This document shows positions 1-7,692 of a stretch of DNA of 37,202 bases, one piece after another (positions within the stretch are counted from its first letter, which is position 1; each line of letters starts with the position of its first letter). The stretch comes from an uncultured Saprospiraceae bacterium (GTDB lineage: Bacteria > Bacteroidota > Bacteroidia > Chitinophagales > Saprospiraceae). The stretch covers positions 1 to 37,202 of the forward strand of contig CAKZTD010000017.1 of the NCBI GenBank assembly GCA_937921595.1. Reading direction: 5' to 3'. Both the position numbers and the translations under genes were made by a program. The notes under the pieces are model-generated. The model saw nothing but the letters and a program-made list of their open reading frames with translations, was not told where the DNA came from and did no database searches.

Positions 1-1224
1 AACTGCCATTTCTTCTTCGGTTCTTCCTTTATCAATGATCAAAAAATCGCCATCGAAATCCATAGAAATCGTTTCGTAAGCTTCTCTCACTCGAGCATTA
101 TAATCTTCTGGATTTTCTTTGCCGATACAAGCACCAGTGCATTTGTGGAGGTGGTAATAGAAACATGGCTTTGAACCTGAACTAATGTTACAATACAATT
201 GACAAAGTTCGAATTCTTCAAGTAATTTATTTAAGCTTCCACGAGCGGACATTTGCGTAGGGTAGGCTCTAAGGATATTTAATTGATCGCGTTGTTTGGC
301 GGTAGGTTTTTTATAATCCAAACAAATGTATCCTTCCTCATTGGTGTAATGATGGATCACATGTTGGAAATTTCTAGCTCTTTGAGCACGGTTGACATAA
401 GGATGATGATATTTGATCTCATGCGACTCTTTAAGGAGTGCCACCAATTCACTTCCCGTCACCTCAAAAGAAATGTCATGTACACTTCTTTGTAATACTT
501 CCCCTTTTTGAGTTCTATTTGCAAAATGCTCCATGACTCGTTTTTTGATATTGATGCTCTTTCCGATATATACGAGTTCTCCTTCTTTGTCATGAAAATA
601 ATAAACTCCACACTCTTCTGGGAGATCATGTAATTTCTCTAAAGTAATATTCGCCGGAAGCTGAGATTCTTTAATACCCAAATCCACTAGGTCTGTAATC
701 TTTTCCTCGCTACCATCTTGATTCAATGCCATTTCCAAAAGCTTAGCCGCAGCAATGGCATCATCATAAGCTCGGTGACGGTCAGTGACTTTTATTTTAA
801 AATACTTAATTAAATTTCCAAGGGAATAAGAGGGGAGACCAGGGAAAGCTTTTCTAGATAAGCGTACCGTACAAAGTTGTCTTTTTGAAAAACTATAGCC
901 TAGTCGTTTAAATTCTTGTTGTAAAAAATTGTAGTCAAAACGAACATTATGAGCAACGAAAATAGCATCGTCAGTCATCTCGACTATTTTCTTAGCAACC
1001 TCAAAAAACTTCGGAGCATCTGCAACCATCTCCTGAGTGATTCCTGTAATTTGAGTAATGTTATAAGGAATGCTCGCTTCTGGATTGATCAAAGTTTGAT
1101 AAGTATCAAGAATGTTTACTCCATCATGTCGGACAATTCCAATCTCTGTAATTTTATCCCGATTCGATCGACCACCTGTCGTTTCAATATCTACAACTGC
1201 GTATATCTTCTTCTTTTTTGCCAT
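1..1224 (-). CDS. DEDDh 3'-5' exonuclease (PolIII epsilon-like) fused to a GIY-YIG/UvrC-like nuclease domain, partial
   Basis: The frame starts at the ATG complement at 1222-1224 and stays open for 408 codons to the left edge, so the C-terminus lies outside. Residues 8-165 are a DnaQ-like exonuclease: VDIETTGG carries D12 and E14, HNVRFD gives D97, and RHRAYDD gives H150 and D155, a complete DEDDh set. Residues 201-290 are a GIY-YIG domain (GVYYF 206-210, VYIGKS 218-223, R229). The stretch after it has spaced cysteines ending in CTGACIGK, as in the N-terminal part of UvrC. Proteins joining these parts are known in Bacteroidota and are annotated as exonuclease or GIY-YIG family; a role in DNA repair or proofreading is inferred. 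The gene is divergent from the muramidase lipoprotein at 1458. Confidence 0.9.
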   Translation of the reverse strand, partial: MAKKKKIYAVVDIETTGGRSNRDKITEIGIVRHDGVNILDTYQTLINPEASIPYNITQITGITQEMVADAPKFFEVAKKIVEMTDDAIFVAHNVRFDYNFLQQEFKRLGYSFSKRQLCTVRLSRKAFPGLPSYSLGNLIKYFKIKVTDRHRAYDDAIAAAKLLEMALNQDGSEEKITDLVDLGIKESQLPANITLEKLHDLPEECGVYYFHDKEGELVYIGKSINIKKRVMEHFANRTQKGEVLQRSVHDISFEVTGSELVALLKESHEIKYHHPYVNRAQRARNFQHVIHHYTNEEGYICLDYKKPTAKQRDQLNILRAYPTQMSARGSLNKLLEEFELCQLYCNISSGSKPCFYYHLHKCTGACIGKENPEDYNARVREAYETISMDFDGDFLIIDKGRTEEEMAV

Positions 1225-1394
1225 GTTATTTTGAAATGAACAAATGCGTGAAATTATTAATGAGTGAATGTTCTTCTAAATGTAAAAGAAACAAACTAAA
1301 GGCTAAAGCAATAAAAATCAAAGTTTTATCAGAAAAATGTAAAGCAAATAAACATTCGACTATATTTGCATAACTAAAACCTAAAATAAAAAAA

Positions 1395-1440
1395 ACGCAG
1401 ATAACCAAGGAATGCCAATGATTCCATAGTTTACCTGCGT
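1395..1440. promoter_or_regulatory. Imperfect long hairpin in the divergent region before the NamZ-like gene
   Basis: ACGCAG at 1395-1400 pairs with CTGCGT at 1435-1440, and inside it GGAAT (1409-1413) pairs with ATTCC (1421-1425) around a 7-base loop. It ends 17 bases before the ATG at 1458, so it would lie in that gene's 5' leader or act as a DNA site between two divergent genes. The function is unknown. The structure is seen; any regulatory role is inference. Confidence 0.35.
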
Positions 1441-1457
1441 TATAATTGCAAATTACA

Positions 1458-2708
1458 ATGATGTTAGCACATATTAAAATTCTATTCCTTGTTTTTTTAA
1501 TCTTTAATGGTTGTGATTCTACTAAACCGGTAACAGCGTCTAAGGAAAAAGAGAAAATAGAACAAGAAGAACCACCTATTGAAACTCCAAAACTATTGAT
1601 GACTGGAGCGAGTCAGGTAGATCAGTACCTGGGGTTGCTTAAAGGAAAAAACGTGGCTTTGTTAGTGAATCAAACTTCCATGATCGGAGATACGCATCTA
1701 GCTGATTCTCTGATTAGCCTTGGTGTTCGTGTCAAAAAGATATTTGCTCCGGAGCATGGATTTAGAGGTCAGGCAGATGCAGGCGAACAGGTGAAAGATG
1801 GGAAAGATGCAAAGACTGGTGTTCCCTTGATTTCTTTGTATGGTAAGAAAAAGAAACCAGGGAAAGCCGAACTAGCTGGAATTGATTTGGTCATTTTTGA
1901 TATTCAGGATGTAGGTGCTCGTTTTTATACTTACATTTCTTCGATGAGTTATGTGATGGAAGCCTGTGCTGAAAACGGAGTGGATTTTATGGTTCTGGAT
2001 CGTCCGAATCCTAATGGTCATTACGTGGATGGTCCTGTATTGAAAAAAGGATTTGAATCATTCGTGGGATTGCATGAGATTCCTGTGGTGCATGGAATGA
2101 CCGTCGGTGAATATGCGCAAATGGTGAATGGAGAAGGGTGGTTAAAAGGTGGGATTCAATGTAATCTCAAAGTAATTGCTTGTGCAAATTATAATCATCA
2201 AATGGTTTATGAATTACCGATTAAGCCTTCACCGAATTTACCAAATAATAGATCCATTTATCTTTATCCATCCCTGTGTTTTTTTGAAGGAACAACAGTT
2301 AATGTAGGCCGTGGAACAGACAAGCAATTTCAGGTTTATGGCCATCCGGATTATCAAGGTGGAGATTATAAATATACACCAGTTTCTATGGAAGGAGCAA
2401 AATATCCTAAGTTTCAAAACAAAGAATGCTATGGATATGACTTGAGTATTATTGATTCAGAAAAGATTAGAAAGGAAGGAGAATTGAATTTAAATTATCT
2501 GATCAATTATTATAAGACTTATCCAAAAGGAAAAGAGTTCTTTTTAAAAAATAATTTCTTCGATAAACTTGCAGGAACGGATGAATTGCGGAAGCAGATT
2601 TTGAGTGGGATGAGATCAGATCAAATTCGAGAAACTTGGCAAAAAGATTTGTCAGTATTTAAGGTGATCCGAAAGAAGTATCTTATTTATGGAAAGCATT
2701 CAAACTAA
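1458..2708 (+). CDS. NamZ-like exo-beta-N-acetylmuramidase (DUF1343) lipoprotein
   Basis: 416 residues from ATG 1458 (a second ATG follows directly; the in-frame TTG at 1446 is less likely because it would precede the signal peptide). The hydrophobic leader ends in IFNGC, so Cys19 is the probable lipidated residue. The rest matches the DUF1343 family: NQTSMIG, a conserved FAPEHGFRG segment, GVPLISLYG, DLVIFDIQDVGARFYTY, and LDRPNPNG. Characterised members (NamZ of Bacillus subtilis, formerly YbbC) remove N-acetylmuramic acid from the non-reducing end of peptidoglycan fragments, so a role in cell-wall recycling at the envelope is likely. The gene converges on the barrel gene at 2792 across a strong hairpin. 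Length is normal for the family. Family assignment is firm; exact substrate is inferred. Confidence 0.9.
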   Translation: MMLAHIKILFLVFLIFNGCDSTKPVTASKEKEKIEQEEPPIETPKLLMTGASQVDQYLGLLKGKNVALLVNQTSMIGDTHLADSLISLGVRVKKIFAPEHGFRGQADAGEQVKDGKDAKTGVPLISLYGKKKKPGKAELAGIDLVIFDIQDVGARFYTYISSMSYVMEACAENGVDFMVLDRPNPNGHYVDGPVLKKGFESFVGLHEIPVVHGMTVGEYAQMVNGEGWLKGGIQCNLKVIACANYNHQMVYELPIKPSPNLPNNRSIYLYPSLCFFEGTTVNVGRGTDKQFQVYGHPDYQGGDYKYTPVSMEGAKYPKFQNKECYGYDLSIIDSEKIRKEGELNLNYLINYYKTYPKGKEFFLKNNFFDKLAGTDELRKQILSGMRSDQIRETWQKDLSVFKVIRKKYLIYGKHSN

Positions 2709-2724
2709 TAGAGGAACAATAGAA

Positions 2725-2775
2725 CAGAGGAACAAGTAAGCAATGAGAAAAGACCATTGCTTACTTGTTTCTCTG
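2725..2775. terminator. Bidirectional terminator-like hairpin between convergent genes
   Basis: A 21-base arm at 2725-2745 pairs with 2755-2775, with 20 Watson-Crick pairs and one G.U, around a 9-base loop. It sits between the 3' ends of the NamZ-like gene (+) and the barrel gene (-). There is no long T run next to it, but its position and stability suggest a shared transcription end. Confidence 0.7.
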
Positions 2776-2791
2776 TTAGTTTATTTTCTTG

Positions 2792-3364
2792 CTAGAATCT
2801 AAAACCAGCATTCAAACCAAAGAAATAATTTTCAACTCCGCTTTGATATTTTTTATAAGAAAGGCGAGTTCCTAAGACGATATGTTTAACGACATAGACT
2901 TCATATTCTAATGAGGCAGTCCATCCAAATTCTTGAACCGTTTCTTCATCCCATTTTTTATCGATAATCTGCATATTCGAATCTCTTTCCACGGATGTAG
3001 TAAATCTATTATCTGCATTTTGCCAAGTTGCTCCACCTCCGATTTTAAAAGCATTGGATTCATTACTAAATAAAGCCAAGCTAAGACCTCCGTCAACTTG
3101 GTAAGTCATCGTCGATCGTTCATTTCCATCCTCCAACAATTGACTTCCATTAATTCTCATTCCATCTACCGAAAGACTGACTGGTCGAAACAAACGATGA
3201 GCGTATTGAGCATGCAAAGTGTTTTTACCAAAGTAACTATCAGGCTTTAAAAAAGCGGTACCAATTCCAAATTTTATACTATTCCTTGGCTCTGTACTGT
3301 TTTGACCAAAGGCAAGGTTTCCCATAAAGGCGAGGATCGTGATGAGCGTGGCGAATCTTTTCAT
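2792..3364 (-). CDS. Small outer-membrane beta-barrel-like protein, function unknown
   Basis: 190 residues from the ATG complement at 3362-3364; an in-frame TTG two codons upstream is less likely. Residues 1-21 form a signal peptide (MKRF, hydrophobic core, then NLAFGQ). The mature part is made of alternating-polarity strands with an aromatic C-terminal end (FGLNAGFRF), as in outer-membrane barrels of this phylum. No catalytic motif was seen and the family is not recognised. The sequence upstream on its own strand holds a small nested inverted repeat (CTTAAG at 3392-3397 and 3419-3424, with AAAGA/TCTTT inside). Confidence 0.75.
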   Translation of the reverse strand: MKRFATLITILAFMGNLAFGQNSTEPRNSIKFGIGTAFLKPDSYFGKNTLHAQYAHRLFRPVSLSVDGMRINGSQLLEDGNERSTMTYQVDGGLSLALFSNESNAFKIGGGATWQNADNRFTTSVERDSNMQIIDKKWDEETVQEFGWTASLEYEVYVVKHIVLGTRLSYKKYQSGVENYFFGLNAGFRF

Positions 3365-3519
3365 AGTCAAATTTTTTCTCTATCGTATGTGCTTAAGGAA
3401 AGATTAATTTCTTTGTCACTTAAGACTTGTCATTAATAAGACCCCTGAAATCGGAAAAGTACTAAGTTATAAGGGGCACTTTAACTTAGGTTTAACATTA
3501 TTAAGCATTATTTTTTTTA

Positions 3520-3648
3520 ATGGAGGACAAAAGTACGGAAACTAATGCAATCTCGGAAGCTGTTGCTGAATCTTTTCAAGTTACTAAGAAGCCAAGGAGT
3601 CAAGGAGGTAACATTGACCACATGACTTCTTCATCACTTGAATATTAA
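3520..3648 (+). CDS. Possible small hydrophilic protein, 42 residues
   Basis: An ATG at 3520 opens 42 codons ending in TAA at 3646-3648, overlapping the stop codon of the large minus-strand gene by four bases. The product begins MEDKSTETNAIS and ends SSSLEY; it is hydrophilic with no signal peptide or membrane segment. It is the only reading frame of note in the 280-base gap. No family is recognised and it could be chance. Confidence 0.22.
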   Translation: MEDKSTETNAISEAVAESFQVTKKPRSQGGNIDHMTSSSLEY

Positions 3649-5738
3649 AATTTATACTTAATCTGTGCAGCAACTTCGGTTCGCTTATTTCCTTGGATTA
3701 GGTTCAAACCACTGCCGATCGTTTCTTCGTTGGTGAATCTCGTTTGTGCAAACCTAGCTTCGATCGTTAAGTTTCGAATTCCACGATACCTTAGATTTAT
3801 ATAATACCTAGCTCCTTGGCCAAACAAGGCCGGAATGGATTGGGTGTAGAGTAAGTTGTTTTCATAAGCATAAAATCGAATGTTTGAACCATCCGTATCA
3901 AACAAAGCAAAACGGGCCGTAAACGAAAGTGGAAAGCCTATGGGTTTATAGATTACATCTTGATAAAACATAATTCCACCTTGTCGTTCTAAACCTTGAT
4001 TTTTGAAAAAGCCAAAATGGATTCGATTTCTAACCTCTAATTCTTTATTGGCTTTGAATGCAACATGAATTTTAGTTTGAAAAAGTTGAGCATCAGAAAG
4101 GAAATCAATATTGCTAGTATTGTTTAAAGTATTGATCAATTTAGTCTCGTTTCTAACTTCAACAAAAGCGGTTAATTTTCTTTTGATTTTATAAGTCAAT
4201 TGCCCACGGAGTTCAATCCCACTTGAAGGAGCATCAGCATTGGATCGCAACCAAGGATGTTTGTAAATATCAAAATATCCTTTAAAAGCCCAACCTGGAG
4301 CAGGCTTTACTTCTATCCCCATATAAAGTCCACTTTCATTTCTTGCACCACTAGTTTCAGCTAAAGGATTTGGATCCAATGCCTGATAATCAACCGGAAA
4401 ATAGCGATGCAATATCGACACATGGATGTTTCGATCTACCGCAGCGATCAATCCATTGATGGTTGCAACAGCCTGATTGTCACTCATCGCTGTTTCGCCA
4501 AAGAAATTTAGATTTTTATAAACCCAGCTGTAATCTGTGCTTAGATTTAAAATGTTATTTCCACTAAATAAAAATTGATTATAAGGTTGAGTATTTCGTT
4601 CAAAGTCTCGGTCGAAAGAACCATATAAACCATTGAAAGCTATTTTGAAAGCATCCTTTTTATATTCTAGACTTCCTCCTACTTTTGTACTTGTAATCGA
4701 TTTTTCATCCAATATCTCTCCAGCAGTTCTATGATTTCCACTATTTTGTAAAGAGGTAAAAGATTCAATTTCTGGATCTTCCAAATCCGCAGGTGACGGA
4801 ATATTAGCGTCTCTTTTTCGATAAGAAGCTAAAGCGGTAAGTTCGAGGTTTTTACTCAAGCCAATGGTCGTTGCGGCACCTCTTAAAAAATTCGCTTCAT
4901 TGACCGAAGAATATTTCCTAAGCTTTCGTCGATTCCTTTTTATCTTTAAAACTTCATTACTTTTTCCACGACCAAATCCAGAATACAAAATCAAGCCTTG
5001 TCCAAAACTTGCGGTGAAATCTCCAAGCGCAACGGCTTTAAAAACCTGATTGTAATCTTTAAGAAAAAAGTGTGCAGAATAGAAATCAAAACCTTGTTTA
5101 TTGCTTCCTCGAAAAAACTCTTCACCAGGATCTTTCTCAGCAGTGATGCCGAAAGTCATTTTATTTTCAAAGTTTTTGTAATAACGAAGGTAAAGTCGAT
5201 TTGGATCACCGAGATAATAATTAGCACTGGTATCCGCCGGAACGATGTATCCTTTTTGTTGTTCTAAGAAACGCCCCCATCTCATATAAACCTCATTGGT
5301 TCCTTGAGCTGCCATTTGGAAAATACTCAGTTGAATATCATCAATATTAGATTTTGTGGTTACGAATGGAAGTATATCTTGAATCGTTTGTGGATCAAAA
5401 CCCGGAATCGCTTGTAATTCATAAATGGAAATCAAATCTCCAAGATCTCTTCGGTATTTTAGTAAGTTTTGAATTTGTAAATCATTCAAAACTAAAAGAT
5501 CACTTAAGTCTTCGGCCGTTGCTTTATTGATATCCAATTTTTTTCTAGCTAGTACTTCAATATCTTCAAAGGCTGTATTAAAATCAAAAGGTGTCTCCTC
5601 TCCAGTATCTTCAATGTAGTTTTCAATCACATTGGTATTAATAGGGCTTTCTACAGGCGGGATTGTGTCTGCTTGAGCAAACAAAACACTTTGTATAAAA
5701 AGCGGTAAAAGGAATATAAAAATGCGGTTTTTTACCAT
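3645..5738 (-). CDS. Exported helix-hairpin-helix protein with a large C-terminal beta-barrel-like region
   Basis: 697 residues from the ATG complement at 5736-5738, chosen because the signal peptide (MVKNRIFIFLLP to SVLFAQA) starts here; a longer version from a TTG at 5798 would put 20 residues before it. Residues about 68-126 hold two helix-hairpin-helix motifs of the ComEA type (LDINKATAEDLSDLL, then YELQAIPGFDPQTIQDILP). Residues about 150-697 are repeated amphipathic strands rich in Tyr, Phe and Asn, ending in AAQIKYKF, as expected for an outer-membrane barrel. HhH domains of ComEA bind DNA during uptake, so a surface DNA-handling role is possible, but this is inference. Proteins of this layout are common in Bacteroidota and uncharacterised. 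Confidence 0.82.
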   Translation of the reverse strand: MVKNRIFIFLLPLFIQSVLFAQADTIPPVESPINTNVIENYIEDTGEETPFDFNTAFEDIEVLARKKLDINKATAEDLSDLLVLNDLQIQNLLKYRRDLGDLISIYELQAIPGFDPQTIQDILPFVTTKSNIDDIQLSIFQMAAQGTNEVYMRWGRFLEQQKGYIVPADTSANYYLGDPNRLYLRYYKNFENKMTFGITAEKDPGEEFFRGSNKQGFDFYSAHFFLKDYNQVFKAVALGDFTASFGQGLILYSGFGRGKSNEVLKIKRNRRKLRKYSSVNEANFLRGAATTIGLSKNLELTALASYRKRDANIPSPADLEDPEIESFTSLQNSGNHRTAGEILDEKSITSTKVGGSLEYKKDAFKIAFNGLYGSFDRDFERNTQPYNQFLFSGNNILNLSTDYSWVYKNLNFFGETAMSDNQAVATINGLIAAVDRNIHVSILHRYFPVDYQALDPNPLAETSGARNESGLYMGIEVKPAPGWAFKGYFDIYKHPWLRSNADAPSSGIELRGQLTYKIKRKLTAFVEVRNETKLINTLNNTSNIDFLSDAQLFQTKIHVAFKANKELEVRNRIHFGFFKNQGLERQGGIMFYQDVIYKPIGFPLSFTARFALFDTDGSNIRFYAYENNLLYTQSIPALFGQGARYYINLRYRGIRNLTIEARFAQTRFTNEETIGSGLNLIQGNKRTEVAAQIKYKF

Positions 5739-5930
5739 AAAGCTGATGGATCTTAAGTTATCCACAAGTTGAGGAATTTTGTGGAAAAAAATATTCAAAT
5801 GGACTTAAAAATTATATTTCAACAAAGTGCGTTAAATCCATCACATATTGGTAAAATACTTGATTTGAAGAATTTTATTTTGTATTTTAATATAACCAGC
5901 ATCTTGGAAAGTGTATTTTATACAATAAGC

Positions 5931-5962
5931 TTTGGTTAATTAGCTTTTGTATCTTAACTTTG
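5931..5962 (+). promoter_or_regulatory. Bacteroidota-type promoter for glutamine synthetase
   Basis: TTTG at 5931-5934 (-33 element) and TAACTTTG at 5955-5962, a full match to the TAnnTTTG -7 element, are separated by 20 bases. This is the clearest promoter in the window. Transcription should begin near 5967-5970, giving a leader of about 105 bases before the ATG at 6074. Confidence 0.75.
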
Positions 5963-5965
5963 CGG

Positions 5966-6073
5966 AATAAGAACATGAGAAAATCTCGCAAGGGAGCAGA
6001 ATGACTGGATTCGAACCAATTTAATAAGGCAAAATATTTCATTCATATTCCTAAATTTCAATAATACGTAACA
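5966..6073 (+). promoter_or_regulatory. 5' leader of glutamine synthetase with tiny overlapping reading frames and a T-arm-like palindrome
   Basis: Downstream of the promoter, ATG 5975 opens a 9-codon frame (MRKSRKGAE) whose TGA at 6002-6004 overlaps the ATG at 6001 of a 7-codon frame (MTGFEPI). The second frame spans TGGATTCGAACCA (6006-6018), which on the minus strand resembles a tRNA T-arm. Whether either feature affects glutamine synthetase expression is unknown; both could be chance. Confidence 0.3.
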
Positions 6074-7096
6074 ATGGCTAAATCTAAATTAGAGTATATC
6101 TGGTTAGACGGTTATAAACCAACTCAGAATATGCGAAGTAAAACTAAAGTTGAAAATGACTTTAGTGGCAAATTAGAAGACTGTCCAATTTGGTCTTTTG
6201 ATGGAAGTTCTACTAAGCAAGCATCAGGAGGTTCTTCTGATTGTTTATTAAAACCTGTTGCAATTTATCCTGATCCAGCTAGAGAGGATGGTTACCTTGT
6301 GATGACTGAGGTTATGAACGCAGATGGTACACCACATGAATCTAATGGGAGAGCAACGATTGATGATGATGACAATGATTTTTGGTTCGGCTTCGAGCAA
6401 GAGTATTTCATCATGGATGTAAATACAATGTTGCCTTTAGGTTTTCCAATTGGAGGTTATCCAGGACCTCAAGGAATGTACTATTGTTCTGTAGGAGGAA
6501 AAAATACATGGGGAAGAGCTTTTGTAGAAGAGCATGCTGATCTTTGTATTCAAGCTGGTCTTAACTTTGAAGGAATCAATCAAGAGGTTGCTGCTGGACA
6601 ATGGGAATTCCAATTGTTTGCTCAAGGAGCTAAAAGAGCAGGAGATGAAATTTGGGTTGCAAGATATTTATTGGATAGATTGACTGAGCAATATGGTTAC
6701 TATATTGAGTATCATCCAAAACCTGTAAAAGGAGATTGGAATGGTTCTGGAATGCATGCTAATTTTTCAAATACGACTTTGAGAACTTGCGGGTCGAAGG
6801 AAGTTTATGAGCAAATTTGTGAAGCATTTAGACCTGTAACTAAAGAGCACATTAAAGTATACGGAGCTTATAATGATCAACGATTGACTGGTCTTCATGA
6901 GACTGCTGCAATTACTGATTTCAGCTATGGTGTTTCTGATCGTGGAGCGTCTATTCGTATTCCAATTATTACTGTTGAGAAGGGATGGAAAGGATGGTTA
7001 GAAGATCGTCGTCCAGCTTCTAATGCAGATCCATATAAAGTTGCTGCAAGAATTGTAACGACTGTAAAAAGTGCAAAAGTAAATGAACCTGCTTAG
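6074..7096 (+). CDS. glnII: Glutamine synthetase, type II (eukaryotic-like)
   Basis: 340 residues, the short length typical of GSII rather than the roughly 470-residue GSI. It makes glutamine from glutamate, ammonia and ATP in the cytoplasm. Diagnostic segments: a beta-grasp start (EYIWLDGY, WSFDGSST), FEQEYF with metal ligands E108 and E110, NFEGINQEVAAGQWEFQ, NGSGMHANFS with H228, LTGLHETA, DRGASIRIP (289-297) and EDRRPASNADPY (310-321). The adenylylation-site Tyr region of GSI is absent, as expected for GSII, so control is probably at the transcript or product level. It has its own promoter (5931-5962) and terminator (7121-7154), so it is likely a single-gene unit. The product is unambiguous; the symbol follows GSII naming. 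Confidence 0.97.
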   Translation: MAKSKLEYIWLDGYKPTQNMRSKTKVENDFSGKLEDCPIWSFDGSSTKQASGGSSDCLLKPVAIYPDPAREDGYLVMTEVMNADGTPHESNGRATIDDDDNDFWFGFEQEYFIMDVNTMLPLGFPIGGYPGPQGMYYCSVGGKNTWGRAFVEEHADLCIQAGLNFEGINQEVAAGQWEFQLFAQGAKRAGDEIWVARYLLDRLTEQYGYYIEYHPKPVKGDWNGSGMHANFSNTTLRTCGSKEVYEQICEAFRPVTKEHIKVYGAYNDQRLTGLHETAAITDFSYGVSDRGASIRIPIITVEKGWKGWLEDRRPASNADPYKVAARIVTTVKSAKVNEPA

Positions 7097-7120
7097 ATAA
7101 GTAGTTTGTTTTTAAAATAT

Positions 7121-7154
7121 AAAAGCCTCGGTTGTTTTCAGCCGGGGCTTTTTT
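7121..7154 (+). terminator. Intrinsic terminator of glutamine synthetase
   Basis: AAAAGCCTCGG (7121-7131) pairs with CCGGGGCTTTT (7142-7152) with one G.U, around a 10-base loop, followed by a T run to 7154. It lies 25 bases after the stop codon. Confidence 0.9.
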
Positions 7155-7203
7155 ATTAAATTAAAGCTGTACTTTTAACGGCTTATAAGAATAAACTGCA
7201 ATT

Positions 7204-7692
7204 ATGAAAAATGCGCTAATCTTTTGTTTAATATTCCTGATCTCCTGTAGTGGAGAAACTGAGACAAAAAATACTGAAACAAGCGGAAATGAAAAAGCAG
7301 CAGAAGCAATTAATTTTAACTGGCTTCAAGGAGATTGGAAGCGACTAAACGATGAAGAAGGGAAAAATACTTTCGAATATTGGGACAAAAAATCTGCTGA
7401 CGAATATGTAGGATTGGGGTATACGATGTCAGGTCAGGATACTGTGTTTAAAGAATATATGCGAATTGTAAAATTGCAAAATATATGGAATTTAGAAGTT
7501 GTTGGAGTTCATGATGACCCGGTATATTTTGAGTTTACGGATTTTGATAGCAATAAATTTGTTTGCGAAAATAAGCACAACGAGTTTCCAAAAAAGATAG
7601 AATACCAATTTGAAAATAATAAAATAAAAGCCATAGTCTCAGGAGGAGAAATGGCCATTGATTTTAATTTTGAGAAAGCCACTAATGAGTAA
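7204..7692 (+). CDS. DUF6265-like lipoprotein
   Basis: 162 residues. The N-terminus (MKNALIFCLIFLISCSGE) is a lipoprotein signal with Cys15 in LISC, followed by a short polar linker. The mature part (INFNWLQGDWKRLNDEEGKNTFEYW, cited here in pieces as FNWLQGDWKR and FEYWDKKS) has the W-x-x-G-x-W start and beta-rich pattern of the DUF6265 family of small envelope proteins. No catalytic residues were recognised. Its last eight bases overlap the start of rlmF (ATGAGTAA), so the two are probably co-transcribed and translationally coupled, though no functional link is obvious. Confidence 0.75.
   Translation: MKNALIFCLIFLISCSGETETKNTETSGNEKAAEAINFNWLQGDWKRLNDEEGKNTFEYWDKKSADEYVGLGYTMSGQDTVFKEYMRIVKLQNIWNLEVVGVHDDPVYFEFTDFDSNKFVCENKHNEFPKKIEYQFENNKIKAIVSGGEMAIDFNFEKATNE

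Noticed and set aside
1226-1408. 60-residue minus-strand frame upstream of the exonuclease gene
   Set aside because: Low-complexity AT-rich translation, lies in the divergent promoter region, overlaps the hairpin and shows no start signal or family likeness.
6004-6020. tRNA gene on the minus strand
   Set aside because: Only the T-arm is recognisable; no anticodon arm, D-arm or matching acceptor stem with CCA can be formed from the flanking bases.
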